Shown: positions 17,716 to 26,283, counted from the stretch's first letter. The stretch is DNA of 64,000 bases from Butyrivibrio sp. XPD2006 (GCF_000420865.1 NZ_ATVT01000017.1:28258-92257), one strand, 5' to 3'. The notes: a model not told the origin generated them from the sequence alone. Numbers and translations are program-made.

Positions 17716-17788
17716 ATCTTTGTTTTATTGCAATGTCTATAACAGTAATTATTATAGAAAGAACTTCATTTAGAAGGGAACCAACTAG

Positions 17789-19315
17789 ATGCAGAAATTA
17801 TTGAACAACAGAATAAAAATACTGGCTATTATTTTGGTCATAATACTGATAGCCACGCTGCTTCCTATTATATATGTATCCAAGTTTGCATATCCGTGGG
17901 CTGATGACTTTGGATATTCGGCTGATGCAAGACAAGCCTTTTTAAGAACAGGTTCTGTTTTTGCCACCCTGGGTCCCGCTTTTGAGCATGTGATAAATAC
18001 TTATTTTACCTGGCAGGGGACTTATACTTCATGCTTTTTCATGGCACTTGAGCCTGCTGTATTTGGCATTAAGCTATATCACCTTGGTGGAAGCATCATG
18101 CTGCTGTCTATCCTGCTATCGTATTACTATCTTTTGAGCGTTGTATTTAACAAGCTCTTTAATGCATCAGGCGCCGTAAAATGGTGTCTCTTATCACTTC
18201 TAACTATGTATACGATACAGGGCGTTGATGGAAAGGCAGAAGCCTTCACCTGGTTCAACAGCGCTGTACATTATACCTTTGCTCATTCACTCCTGATACT
18301 GTTTATCGCATTGACGGTTAACCATATCTGGACATCGGATAATAAGAAGCGCATAGTCAGGACGGTCCTTATCAGCATACTGGGATTCCTGGCTGCAGGA
18401 ACCAACAACATAACTGTGTTCGGAGGTCTTTTATTCATAGTACTCTTCTATGCAGGTCTTGTTCTTTATCAGAGAGTATACGGTGACAGAACCTATGATA
18501 AATTCCTTCGCAGTCTTCCGATGATAATCTCATTTTTCGTGGGAGCCGCCATAAATCTGGGAGCTCCGGGCAATAAACAGAGAATGCTGCTGGGATCCAA
18601 TAACAACAACCTGTTTGTTGTAGTAAAGAATTCATTTGCCTTAGGCTCCGCATTTATTCAGAGACATTTCAGTGGCGTGACCCTTGGCTTTATACTTCTT
18701 ACAGCAGCTATTATCTGGTACTCAAACAGTGCTGATAAGCTCTTTGAAAAAGCGACATTCAAGTTCCCGCTGCCGGTACTTGTTACTGTGATTAGCTTCT
18801 GCCTATTGAGTGCTCTTTATGCCCCTTTTGCCTATCTTGGTGATGCCGAAATATCTGAGCCTTATATAGATGCAAATCTTAGTGTTACCAGGGTTTCCAA
18901 CACGATCTTTTTCGCATTCGTTCTGCTGCTGTTTTTCAATGTTTTCTATTACTGCGGCTGGCTTCATAATAAAGGCTTTAACAAGTATTCTCCTGTTGCA
19001 GGCATAGCTCTGACCGTAGCAGCGATCATCATTATTGCTTGCAGCACTGTACAGATTCTCGGACAAAAACCCGGTGCATATACCACAGCATCAGCAATAA
19101 ACAATATCAAAAACGGCACAGCTGCTTACTACGGCCTACAGATGAGTGAAAACATCAATAAACTTCAGTCAGACGATGCTGTTGTATACGTCTCTCCGAT
19201 TGCTGTTGATCCGGACTGTCTGTATCCTCACGAGGCAGAAGACTGGAAAAGCGGCACTAAGTATTTCTTTGACAAAGAAGAAGTAATATATGATGCCGAG
19301 CCATATGATTTTTAA
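17789..19315 (+). CDS. DUF6056 family polytopic membrane protein
   Basis: This 508-residue protein has a membrane helix at residues 10-30, then FAYPWADDFGYSADARQAF and a TWQGTYTSCFFMAL segment, the pattern of DUF6056 proteins. About ten more helices follow, ending in a soluble C-terminal stretch. GAPGNKQRM near residue 270 is a conserved soluble loop also present (as GPGNYIRSN) in the neighbouring paralogue. The W.DDF acidic loop after helix 1 suggests a GT-C-like fold, which is inference. A GAAGGGAA site precedes the start. The function in the cell is unknown, but placement next to manC favours envelope polysaccharide work. Confidence 0.8.
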   Translation: MQKLLNNRIKILAIILVIILIATLLPIIYVSKFAYPWADDFGYSADARQAFLRTGSVFATLGPAFEHVINTYFTWQGTYTSCFFMALEPAVFGIKLYHLGGSIMLLSILLSYYYLLSVVFNKLFNASGAVKWCLLSLLTMYTIQGVDGKAEAFTWFNSAVHYTFAHSLLILFIALTVNHIWTSDNKKRIVRTVLISILGFLAAGTNNITVFGGLLFIVLFYAGLVLYQRVYGDRTYDKFLRSLPMIISFFVGAAINLGAPGNKQRMLLGSNNNNLFVVVKNSFALGSAFIQRHFSGVTLGFILLTAAIIWYSNSADKLFEKATFKFPLPVLVTVISFCLLSALYAPFAYLGDAEISEPYIDANLSVTRVSNTIFFAFVLLLFFNVFYYCGWLHNKGFNKYSPVAGIALTVAAIIIIACSTVQILGQKPGAYTTASAINNIKNGTAAYYGLQMSENINKLQSDDAVVYVSPIAVDPDCLYPHEAEDWKSGTKYFFDKEEVIYDAEPYDF

Positions 19316-19318
19316 GTC

Positions 19319-20827
19319 TCATTCACCATATATAACAGTGACTGTATGCAAATCAAATAGTCCTGCTGCTGACCTGTTTACAAATTCCTCACAGTCAACA
19401 GAGAGTCCCATGCCATAAGCTGATACTGCTTTTTTAAAGCCGGGCACGTATACTATCGCATCACTCTCTTTTTCCGCGAGACGAAGACTTGAGAGTACAT
19501 ACTCCCTTACGGTGTAGCTCTCCTGCATGGCGCCTGTCCTGAAGTCATCAAAGGCTTCATAAGATATACTGCTCTTGATCTCCGACTTAATCTTTCCGTA
19601 ACCGGCAAGAGAAATAATTAGTGTAATGGCTACAAGGGCTGTCGGAAGGTATTTTGAGATGTTGGTGTTTCTGCCTTCAAGTCTTTCGTGAAGCCACTGA
19701 CCGAGGAAAATCACGAACAGTATATACATCAGTTTCGCAACAATCTCATAGGATGCCTGAGTTCTCTGGTTTCCTATCACATCTGAATGATATCCATATG
19801 AAACCGGGAACATTGTAAATAATCGTATCAGCCAGGTTCCCACGAACACTGTTACCAGTACAGGTGTCGAAACCTTCCCGTCTACTATCCTGACTTTCAA
19901 AAACAGGCATATTGCCAGTACCAGAAACAGAGTGGCGATGAAGCTCAAACTTGTAAATAGTATCTTATCTTCCGATGCACAGGTGACAAAAGCATCTCTT
20001 AATCCGTCTAAAAAAGTCTCATGACCTTCCACTATTCCGGCATTAGATCTGATATAGTTGCCCGGGCCGATCACATTGACAATAGCTCCCACAAGTGCAA
20101 AGCAGAGCGGAATGATCGATTTCACCTTAAAACCGGATTTGCCGGTTCTGATAAAATACAGTATCTCTATTGCAAGAAGCCACGAACAAGATGCTGACAC
20201 AACATTGAGAGCTCCGCCACTTGCAAAAAAGGCCAGGATGCTGCTTACAATCAGGTATAAAGCCTCTTTTACCTGACTTGTCTCAGTGCCTCGTATATAC
20301 TTGAGCAGCAGAGTGCAACTAAAGAAAGACAATATAAACTCAAGAGTAAAATTCATGGTTCCCGTATACCAGAAGAACAGCTCCTGTGATGGATGAGTTC
20401 CGTTCATTCCAAAAATCACAAATAATGACAACGCAAATATCATGATTGCTGCCGTTTTATCACGCAGAAGTTTCCTGATAATCACAAAGAGCGAAACTAC
20501 AAACATAACGCTTACGCAGATCATGTAAAAATGGAATCCCGGGAGATCCCATCTGGAATAGGCTCTTACAAAGTGGACCACAAAATTAAAGAAAAACGTT
20601 CCCTGATTAGAGTTGTAGTATTCCCACGCTCTCACAAGAGCTCCTTTAAAGGATGACCCGTAGGCTATGAACATGTCTTTTGCCCCGGCTTCAAAGCTGA
20701 AATCGTCTTCACAAAGGTATGTGAATCCGTTTGCTGCTACGATGGGAACCGCTATCATTATTGCAGCCACTATGAAGAGTGCTGTGAATATTCTCTTGAT
20801 TGTCTCTTTATTCCTGAAGTAATCCAT
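19319..20827 (-). CDS. DUF6056 family polytopic membrane protein (second copy)
   Basis: A 502-residue paralogue of the plus-strand gene next door, convergent with it and only 3 bp apart at the stop codons. It has the same plan: N-terminal helix, NGFTYLCEDDFSFEAGAKDM (the acidic EDDF loop), YNSNQGTFFFNF, many helices, and the conserved IGPGNYIRSN loop. A GGAGAAG site precedes the ATG. There is no terminator between the two genes, so their transcripts should overlap at the 3' ends. Function unknown. Confidence 0.8.
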   Translation of the reverse strand: MDYFRNKETIKRIFTALFIVAAIMIAVPIVAANGFTYLCEDDFSFEAGAKDMFIAYGSSFKGALVRAWEYYNSNQGTFFFNFVVHFVRAYSRWDLPGFHFYMICVSVMFVVSLFVIIRKLLRDKTAAIMIFALSLFVIFGMNGTHPSQELFFWYTGTMNFTLEFILSFFSCTLLLKYIRGTETSQVKEALYLIVSSILAFFASGGALNVVSASCSWLLAIEILYFIRTGKSGFKVKSIIPLCFALVGAIVNVIGPGNYIRSNAGIVEGHETFLDGLRDAFVTCASEDKILFTSLSFIATLFLVLAICLFLKVRIVDGKVSTPVLVTVFVGTWLIRLFTMFPVSYGYHSDVIGNQRTQASYEIVAKLMYILFVIFLGQWLHERLEGRNTNISKYLPTALVAITLIISLAGYGKIKSEIKSSISYEAFDDFRTGAMQESYTVREYVLSSLRLAEKESDAIVYVPGFKKAVSAYGMGLSVDCEEFVNRSAAGLFDLHTVTVIYGE

Positions 20828-20883
20828 TTATTCTTCTCCGTTAGTATTAGTCACTTGTCTAAGATTATATCATAGAATGGCAC

Positions 20884-20922
20884 AAAACAAGGAGCCGGTT
20901 CAATCAATGAACCGACTCCTTG
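20884..20922 (-). terminator. Terminator after rubredoxin
   Basis: Stem AAGGAGTCGGTTCA / TGAACCGGCTCCTT on the minus strand with one mismatch and a TTGATT-type loop, followed by GTTTTG. Confidence 0.8.
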
Positions 20923-20951
20923 CTGTTTCATATCATATTCATTTTAGTTGT

Positions 20952-21110
20952 TTATGCCTGTTCTGAGAACTGGTCTTTATCTACGCCGCAAAGCGGGCAG
21001 GTGAAATCATCGGGCAGGTCCTCCCACTTGGTTCCGGGAGCAATTCCGTTATCGGGATCGCCTGCTGCCTCGTCATAGACATAACCACATACATTGCATA
21101 CGTACTTCAT
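20952..21110 (-). CDS. Rubredoxin
   Basis: A 52-residue protein of standard rubredoxin length. The two CxxCG knuckles are intact ([16 protein letters not shown] and [13 protein letters not shown]), giving four cysteines for one iron. The aromatic and acidic core residues (W29, DLPDDF) are in place. It is a cytosolic single-electron carrier. It lies just downstream of a flavoprotein-rubredoxin fusion on the same strand, so both probably serve oxygen, peroxide or NO reduction in an anaerobe. The stop is followed by a clear terminator. Confidence 0.97.
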   Translation of the reverse strand: MKYVCNVCGYVYDEAAGDPDNGIAPGTKWEDLPDDFTCPLCGVDKDQFSEQA

Positions 21111-21152
21111 AAGAAATTACCTCCTTTGGCTTTAGTATAAGATCATTCATTG

Positions 21153-21794
21153 TTAGCGGATTATCTTCTCAAAATCATCCTTGCCATGCTTACAGATCGG
21201 GCAAATGAAATCGTCCGGAAGGTCTTCGCCCACGTATTCATAGCCGCATATTGTGCAGCGCCATACCGTCTCGCCCTTGGGTGTTGTACCAACTGCCTGA
21301 GGTTTGGGCTTGATATCGCTCTGGTAGAATTCATAGGTACAGGACTGTACATCCGAGAGCACGGTCATGAAGGCCGGTTCGCAGATGAAGAGTGTGTGGG
21401 AGCCAAGATCTACTTCCTGTTTTACATTAAGTGAGAAGTAGGCGTTGGTGCCCTCTATGATATAAGGAATGCCATTGTCTGCCATCGCATAGCTACTGCT
21501 CGGATATTCCGGGCTGAATTTGTCCACATCGCGTCCGGACTGGAATCCAAAGTGCTTGAAAAGGTCAAATTTAGCTTCCTTGCTGATGACAGATATGTTG
21601 CAGGTCTTAGTTTCCTTGATCATGTCATGGGTGTAATTAGCCTTATTGACCGCAATTGAAATGGTGTTTGGGTCAGACGCAACCTGTACAGCTGTATTGA
21701 TTATGCATCCGTTTTTCTTGTCGCCCTGAACCGCAGTGCAGACAAACAGACCATATGAAAGCTTGTACATGGCTTTATTGTTGAATTCCGGCAT
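21153..21794 (-). CDS. Flavin reductase domain fused to rubredoxin (high-molecular-weight rubredoxin)
   Basis: A 213-residue fusion. Residues 1-155 are a FMN-binding flavin reductase-like domain (MYKLSYGLFVCTAVQG, CIINTAVQVASDPNTISIAV, ICEPAFMTVL). Residues 170-213 are a rubredoxin with WRCTICGYEYVGEDLPDDF and ICPICKHGKDDF, all four cysteines present. The arrangement matches Hrb of Moorella, which passes NADH electrons to flavodiiron proteins. GGAGG precedes the ATG by six bases. No flavodiiron gene is in the window, so the acceptor may be encoded elsewhere. Confidence 0.93.
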   Translation of the reverse strand: MPEFNNKAMYKLSYGLFVCTAVQGDKKNGCIINTAVQVASDPNTISIAVNKANYTHDMIKETKTCNISVISKEAKFDLFKHFGFQSGRDVDKFSPEYPSSSYAMADNGIPYIIEGTNAYFSLNVKQEVDLGSHTLFICEPAFMTVLSDVQSCTYEFYQSDIKPKPQAVGTTPKGETVWRCTICGYEYVGEDLPDDFICPICKHGKDDFEKIIR

Positions 21795-21849
21795 AGCTGT
21801 TCCTCCTTAAAGTTTGTTTGATATTACGTTTAGGTGTGTGTTTATAATT

Positions 21850-21882
21850 ATACAAAAGAGCCTCCCTAAAAGGAAGGCTCTT
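21850..21882 (-). terminator. Terminator of the toxin-antitoxin-chaperone operon
   Basis: Minus-strand stem AAGAGCCT / AGGCTCTT with an inner CC/GG pair, followed by TTTGT, placed 22 bp after the SecB-like stop. Confidence 0.75.
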
Positions 21883-21903
21883 AATGGAAAGTTAATATTT
21901 GTT

Positions 21904-22344
21904 CTACTGATTTGAATCAGCCACACTTTTATAGTATTCAATAACATTAATAAAAGGTATTGTGATTTTACCTGAATTAAATATAGCTGCGCTTATAGAT
22001 TCTATCTTTCCACGAGCCACTCCTATCAAAGCAGACACTCCGTTGATAGCTAAAAGGTTAATAAAATCTTCTTTGCTTGAATCTGAACCAGACTCAAATG
22101 TTCCCCCGATTGATATAGTCAAATTTGCTTTTTCCTCTTCAGACTGATCGATTTTAATTTCAATATCAATTTGGACAATTCCCAAGAAGACATTCCCATC
22201 TTTTCTTATAGTTGGCTCATGTACAGAGAGACCAATTGCTTTCTGTGCATCAGGTTTCAAATCAGCTATATTACTATTTACAGCTATATTTGAAATTGTG
22301 CTACCCAATATATTTATTCCAGTTGCTACACTATTAAAATTCAT
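21904..22344 (-). CDS. SecB-like chaperone of a TAC module
   Basis: A 146-residue protein with the SecB fold signature. N-terminal strands include a clear IVQIDIEIKIDQSEEEKANL and LTISIGGTFES. A helix follows (EDFINLLAINGVSALIGVAR), then KIESISAAIFNSGKITIPFI, matching the SecB pattern L..NG...L.P..R..I..l....G...iP...v. As third gene after a HigB-like toxin and HigA-like antitoxin, with a 4-bp ATGA overlap, it fits the chaperone of toxin-antitoxin-chaperone systems such as M. tuberculosis Rv1955-Rv1957. Its expected role is to fold and protect the antitoxin through the antitoxin's C-terminal tail. Confidence 0.78.
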   Translation of the reverse strand: MNFNSVATGINILGSTISNIAVNSNIADLKPDAQKAIGLSVHEPTIRKDGNVFLGIVQIDIEIKIDQSEEEKANLTISIGGTFESGSDSSKEDFINLLAINGVSALIGVARGKIESISAAIFNSGKITIPFINVIEYYKSVADSNQ

Positions 22345-22751
22345 GCTATACAGTTTCTCCTATTCTCTGACGTCAAGTTATTTACTGATATCTTAGGAAT
22401 ATACATTTTGCTATCATTCTTTATCAGAGAGAATTTTTCAGTGATTATTTTGTTATTTAAAACCGGCGTAAATGTCAAATCTATTTTGCTACATATTTCA
22501 TTCAATGACTTGATAGTAAAATTGTAATCTCTGCTCTCCCATTTTGATACCATTCCCTGAGAAACTCCCATATAGACAGCAAATTCTTTTTGTGTCATAC
22601 CCATTTCTATTCTTCGTCTCTCAATCTTTGATGAAATCTGAGCCAACTCAACTATACTTTTCATTTCAGCCTTTGATAGCCCATCAGTTAACCAATTTGT
22701 TTCCTTTGCTCTTGCAATTTTATCCTGTATTCCCATCTTTTCACCCTTCAT
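22341..22751 (-). CDS. HigA-type HTH antitoxin with C-terminal extension
   Basis: A 136-residue antitoxin. Residues 38-95 form an Xre HTH (IERRRIEMGMTQKEFAVYMG, VSQGMVSKWESRDYNFTIKS). The tail of about 35 residues (SLIKNDSKMYIPKISVNNLT) goes beyond a normal HigA and corresponds in position to the chaperone-addiction segment of TAC antitoxins. The ATG at 22751 overlaps the toxin by 11 bp; an in-frame ATG at 22736 has better spacing from GAAGGG and may be the true start. It probably binds the palindrome at 23165-23186. Confidence 0.87.
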   Translation of the reverse strand: MKGEKMGIQDKIARAKETNWLTDGLSKAEMKSIVELAQISSKIERRRIEMGMTQKEFAVYMGVSQGMVSKWESRDYNFTIKSLNEICSKIDLTFTPVLNNKIITEKFSLIKNDSKMYIPKISVNNLTSENRRNCIA

Positions 22752-23124
22752 TTAACCATCTCAATCTATATTCAGCTCTTTTTATCGCTATATTATAATC
22801 ATTGTCATTCTTCTCTAAAAAAACTGTAAGTAAAATTACTTCTCCGTTATCTGTAATAGTGTACAGAACTCTAACATTTTTTCTTGTCTCGGGATGCCGA
22901 ATACTATATATATCATCTTTTATTTTCTCAAAGCATTCTAAATCAATGGCCTTTTCTTTCTGGCATTGAAGGACAGCTAAATCCTGAATCATTTTACCAT
23001 GATATCTTTTCCACGGAGGATTTCGTTTCCATATCTCATCAACTGCTTTTTCAAATTCTTTTTTCACATTAGATATTATGTATATATCAGATAGTCCCTC
23101 GATACCTATATGTTCAAGCGTCAA
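22741..23124 (-). CDS. HigB/RelE-like toxin (phage-derived Gp49 type)
   Basis: A 127-residue protein starting at a TTG at 23124, chosen because AAAGGAGGGG (23131-23140) sits at proper distance. An upstream in-frame TTG at 23148 has none. Features of the HigB/Gp49 family are the N-terminal helix KKEFEKAVDEIWKRNPPWKR, DDIYSIRHPETRKNVRVLYT with conserved R residues, and IILLTVFLEK-type strands (VILLTVFLEKND), followed by a lysine/arginine-rich end (AIKRAEYRLRWL). This family cleaves mRNA on the ribosome. It is the first gene of the TAC operon. Confidence 0.83.
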   Translation of the reverse strand: MTLEHIGIEGLSDIYIISNVKKEFEKAVDEIWKRNPPWKRYHGKMIQDLAVLQCQKEKAIDLECFEKIKDDIYSIRHPETRKNVRVLYTITDNGEVILLTVFLEKNDNDYNIAIKRAEYRLRWLNEG

Positions 23125-23159
23125 ACATAGCCCCTCCTTTCTACTCAAATGAGTGTACT

Positions 23160-23186
23160 ATTATAATATTACTTATAAGTAATATT
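23160..23186 (-). promoter_or_regulatory. TAC operon promoter and 22-bp perfect palindrome
   Basis: Positions 23165-23186 form a perfect 22-bp palindrome (half-site AATATTACTTA). A TATAAT -10 on the minus strand (23165-23160) abuts it, so binding there would block RNA polymerase. A smaller dyad ACTCA-AA-TGAGT lies at 23143-23154. Confidence 0.7.
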
Positions 23187-23244
23187 TTCAATAGTAATTT
23201 GAAGCCATACCATAATCTCAGATCAATATAATCACAATATGAAC

Positions 23245-23287
23245 AAAACGCAAAAGTAAACGTTGTTTTCGTTCGCTTTTGCGTTTT
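23245..23287 (-). terminator. Terminator after the PseC-like aminotransferase
   Basis: Stem AAAACGCAAAAG / CTTTTGCGTTTT (23245-23256, 23276-23287), downstream of the gene on the minus strand, with T residues on the descending arm. Confidence 0.7.
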
Positions 23288-23322
23288 CATACATAATTGC
23301 TTATAGATTTTCCTAAATCACA

Positions 23323-24519
23323 TTACTTCCTATAGTAGTCAATGATCTTCTTGACCGCTGTGATAACGCTCTCCACATCCTCATCTGTCATCATGGGATA
23401 AAGCGGAATACTCATTATGCCCTTGTAGATGTGCTCAGCATTTGGGCACAGGCCCTTTGTGTAGCCCATCTTCTGATAGAACGGGAAGTAGTAAACAGGT
23501 ACATAGTGGACCTGACACTGGACGTTTTCTGCTGCCATGGCATCGAAGAACTCGCGGCGTGTGCAGGTGAGCTTATCAAGCTGCAGCTGGATGATATACA
23601 GGTGCCTTGTTGTATCGGACTCCGGAATCTCTTTTTGAATGAAGAGTTCGGGAACGTCCGCAAAGGCTTCATTGTAGCGATTAACGATGGCCTTTCTCCT
23701 GTCAGAGAACTCCTGAAGCTTGTTCAGTTGGCTTGAAAGGAGCGCTGCCTGGAAATCTGTCATACGGTAGTTAAATCCAAGGGTCTGCATCTCATATACC
23801 CATGGGCCCTCAGGGTCTTTATCCACGAAGTCAGCCTGATCATGTACGATACCGTGCTGGCTTGCAAGGTGAAGCTTCTTGTATAGCTCCGGATCGTTGG
23901 TGGTGATGGCTCCGCCCTCTCCGGATGTGATGGTCTTAACAGGATGGAAGCTAAAGCATGTCATATCTCCAAGGGTTCCCTCGGGCTTACCATTGTACTT
24001 GGTGCCGATGGCGTGAGCCGCGTCGATGATCAGAGTAAGTCCGTGCTTATCACAAATCTCGCGGATCCTGTCGTGCTCAACTGCCTGACCTGTGAAGTCT
24101 ACAGCTACTACCGCCTTGGTGCGCTCTGTGATGTGAGCTTCGATTGAATCAGGATCTATGTTGTAGGTATCAGGATTGACATCTGCAAAGACAGGCTTGG
24201 CGCCCACATATACCGCACAGTTAGCTGAAGCAGCAAAGGTAAGAGGTGTTGTGATAACCTCATCCCCGGGGCCGAGACCTGCTGCGATTGCTGCACAGTG
24301 AAGAGCAGCTGTTCCGTTACAAACTGAGACAGCATATTTCGCTCCCGTTACCTCGCAGAGCTTCTGCTCAAGGGCTGTAACTGACGGTCCGCAGGTTATG
24401 AAATCTCCTCTCAGTGTTCCGGCAACTGCCTGAACATCATCTTCTCCGATCCATTGACGGCCGTAAAATATCTTTTTCGATCTGACGGGGGTTCCCCCAT
24501 GTATCGCAAGTTTTTCCAT
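23323..24519 (-). CDS. DegT/DnrJ/EryC1 aminotransferase, PseC-like
   Basis: A 398-residue PLP enzyme. The start is the ATG at 24519 with AAGAAGG upstream; a longer GTG-initiated frame would run into the next gene. It has SVCNGTAALHCAAIAAGLGP, the IIDAAHAIG aspartate motif (about D166) and CFSFHPVKTITSGEGGAI with the PLP lysine at about residue 195. The HPVKTIT.GEGGA form is typical of PseC (UDP-4-amino-4,6-dideoxy-AltNAc transaminase) and related amino-sugar enzymes. The other Pse genes are not in the window, so the product may be a wall or glycan amino sugar rather than pseudaminic acid. Confidence 0.88.
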   Translation of the reverse strand: MEKLAIHGGTPVRSKKIFYGRQWIGEDDVQAVAGTLRGDFITCGPSVTALEQKLCEVTGAKYAVSVCNGTAALHCAAIAAGLGPGDEVITTPLTFAASANCAVYVGAKPVFADVNPDTYNIDPDSIEAHITERTKAVVAVDFTGQAVEHDRIREICDKHGLTLIIDAAHAIGTKYNGKPEGTLGDMTCFSFHPVKTITSGEGGAITTNDPELYKKLHLASQHGIVHDQADFVDKDPEGPWVYEMQTLGFNYRMTDFQAALLSSQLNKLQEFSDRRKAIVNRYNEAFADVPELFIQKEIPESDTTRHLYIIQLQLDKLTCTRREFFDAMAAENVQCQVHYVPVYYFPFYQKMGYTKGLCPNAEHIYKGIMSIPLYPMMTDEDVESVITAVKKIIDYYRK

Positions 24520-24556
24520 TCGATAAACCTTCTTTCTTTGACTTTGCGTTATTATT

Positions 24557-25354
24557 TTACCACCTACTGCGAAGCACGTCACTCTTAAGATAAAGATTAC
24601 CTCTGGTGTTCATCTTGATGGGTTCGAACAGTCCGTGGTCTGTCATATAGGCGAGATTCTGCCTTGTGCAGGAAAGTTCATCACAGCACTGTGGTGTATC
24701 AATTATATTGAACCCTGCAAATGTGATAAAGTCTGCAAGACTGAGAGGAATCAGCTTGCCTGCACGATACAACTCAGCCGCAGGGACATCTATCGAATTG
24801 TTGAAGGTTATATAATATCCGCCCACACCTACCATGCATGAATTCATTAGCTTCTTGTTCTTGCAGACCTTCTCGGCCAAATCATCATTGTCTGTTTTCA
24901 TCAGGTCAATTTTTCGTGTCTTACCATCTGCAAAAAAGCACAGAATGTTTGTATCATCCAGGACAGTGCAATCAATCAAATTTCTCTTTTGCCTGGAAAT
25001 CACATAGTTCGGGAGCTTAGCAATCTCTCGGATATACATATTGTCTTGCGAACATCTGCCCCGAGACAGCTCCAGAAGTTTCATTTCGTCGTATTCCCTG
25101 AGGTTATGGTTCTTCAATATACTCTTAATATTCTGGCGGCCACTGGGAATTACTCTTCCGCGAACCCACAGATAACTTGCATCTCTAGGCATGCTAAATA
25201 TCCCCCTCTTGACAAAAGCTGTGAAAAGCAGGGGAGCGGTCCATTCATCGAGGTCATCTTCGAGCTCGACTATATAAGCTTTCTCTTTGGGGTAGTATAA
25301 AAGGACTCCAACCGAACGGTTGTTATCATCATCATAGATTTCATAGATTTTCAT
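24557..25354 (-). CDS. Composite partner of HipA-like kinase: HipS-like, DUF2442-like and excisionase-type HTH segments
   Basis: A 265-residue protein that I do not recognise as one known family. Residues 1-110 resemble the HipA N-terminal subdomain (HipS), with VGVLLYYPKEKAYIVELED and SRGRCSQDNMYIREIA near its end. Residues 120-215 look like DUF2442 (VLDDTNILCFFADGKTRKID, GVGGYYITFNNSIDVPAAEL). Residues 225-265 form a MerR/excisionase-like winged helix (SCTRQNLAYMTDHGLFEPI). It overlaps the upstream kinase gene by 14 bp. The DNA-binding end and the HipS-like front suggest antitoxin and repressor in one chain (inference). Confidence 0.6.
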   Translation of the reverse strand: MKIYEIYDDDNNRSVGVLLYYPKEKAYIVELEDDLDEWTAPLLFTAFVKRGIFSMPRDASYLWVRGRVIPSGRQNIKSILKNHNLREYDEMKLLELSRGRCSQDNMYIREIAKLPNYVISRQKRNLIDCTVLDDTNILCFFADGKTRKIDLMKTDNDDLAEKVCKNKKLMNSCMVGVGGYYITFNNSIDVPAAELYRAGKLIPLSLADFITFAGFNIIDTPQCCDELSCTRQNLAYMTDHGLFEPIKMNTRGNLYLKSDVLRSRW

Positions 25355-26153
25355 AATACGTATACCTCTTGTAGATCATTTCCCATGTTTTCTTAATCAG
25401 GGATGGAGATATTATTCCGTCGAGTCCTTCGAATATAATCTCTTTATCAGATTTCTTAAGATGCCCCGGGAATATACCCTCCTTGTCCTTGATAATTCCA
25501 AGGTTATCCCGACATGATCGGCTTCCAATAAAGTTATTGCATGGTTTATCCTCCATAACATCGTATTTATTGACAAGTTTGTCGTTGGTACACGGATATA
25601 GAAGCGACAATCCATGATCAAACAATGGTGCAAGTCTTATAGTATGCTTTTTAGCATTACGAAGGAGCTCTATGTTGGCACCATGCCTGTCCCTGTTCAG
25701 GATTATGTAGTCTACAGCTATCATCCGATCAATATACTCGCCAAATCCGCTCCTGACGCAGAAATCATAATGAGATTCTCCTTTAATTGCATTGAAATTA
25801 TAGTAGTCATCTAATGCCCATTTATTCTCCCCGGGTTCCTTAAAATCATCTGACGCGCAGAGATATGTATTATAAACTCGTCCCTCTATTTCTATATCTG
25901 CATTTATCAGCTGATAGTTAAGATGCGGAACCTCCAGCACAGTCAAGAGTCTATCTACAATAATCTCGTTTATGCACTCGTGACCTATTACTCCGCTTTC
26001 GGCATCGAAATTCGAAAGCTTATAATATATCTTTTTCCCATCAAGCACAGATTCGGATTTGAGGAATGTACCCGCTGTACCACTTGAAGTTCTGGCGTGA
26101 GACCATTTGAGGAATGTAAGATCCTGTTTTTCCTTGATTATTGCTGTTTTCAT
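25341..26153 (-). CDS. HipA-like serine/threonine kinase (stand-alone kinase domain)
   Basis: A 270-residue protein with the HipA kinase core and no N-terminal HipA subdomain. A glycine-rich loop ARTSSGTAGTFLKSES lies at residues 20-35, the catalytic NRDRHGAN at about 153-160 and the metal-binding LAPLFDHGLSLL (D179) after it. Full HipA proteins are about 440 residues, so this is a short or split form like HipT. Known HipA and HipT kinases inactivate aminoacyl-tRNA synthetases; the target here is unknown. The gene is first in a two-gene operon under the promoter at 26186-26214. Confidence 0.82.
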   Translation of the reverse strand: MKTAIIKEKQDLTFLKWSHARTSSGTAGTFLKSESVLDGKKIYYKLSNFDAESGVIGHECINEIIVDRLLTVLEVPHLNYQLINADIEIEGRVYNTYLCASDDFKEPGENKWALDDYYNFNAIKGESHYDFCVRSGFGEYIDRMIAVDYIILNRDRHGANIELLRNAKKHTIRLAPLFDHGLSLLYPCTNDKLVNKYDVMEDKPCNNFIGSRSCRDNLGIIKDKEGIFPGHLKKSDKEIIFEGLDGIISPSLIKKTWEMIYKRYTYYENL

Positions 26154-26185
26154 AACGTATAAATCCTTTTCTTTTTACTAATTTA

Positions 26186-26214
26186 AGTATATAATTTTAT
26201 TTGACGTGCGTCAA
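26186..26214 (-). promoter_or_regulatory. Promoter and operator of the HipA-like operon
   Basis: On the minus strand TTGACG (26214-26209), a 17-bp spacer and TATACT (26191-26186) form a near-consensus promoter. The -35 is half of the dyad TTGACG-TG-CGTCAA (26201-26214), a likely repressor site. Confidence 0.75.
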
Positions 26215-26254
26215 ACATTTGAGTTTTTGTGAGATTTAAAAGCATCGACATGAT

Positions 26255-26283
26255 TTGAACTATTCAAAAAAGCGTATTATAAT
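26255..26283 (+). promoter_or_regulatory. Sigma-A type promoter of the DUF6465 gene
   Basis: TTGAAC at 26255-26260, a 17-bp spacer and TATAAT at 26278-26283, about 48 bp before the ATG. Confidence 0.8.
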
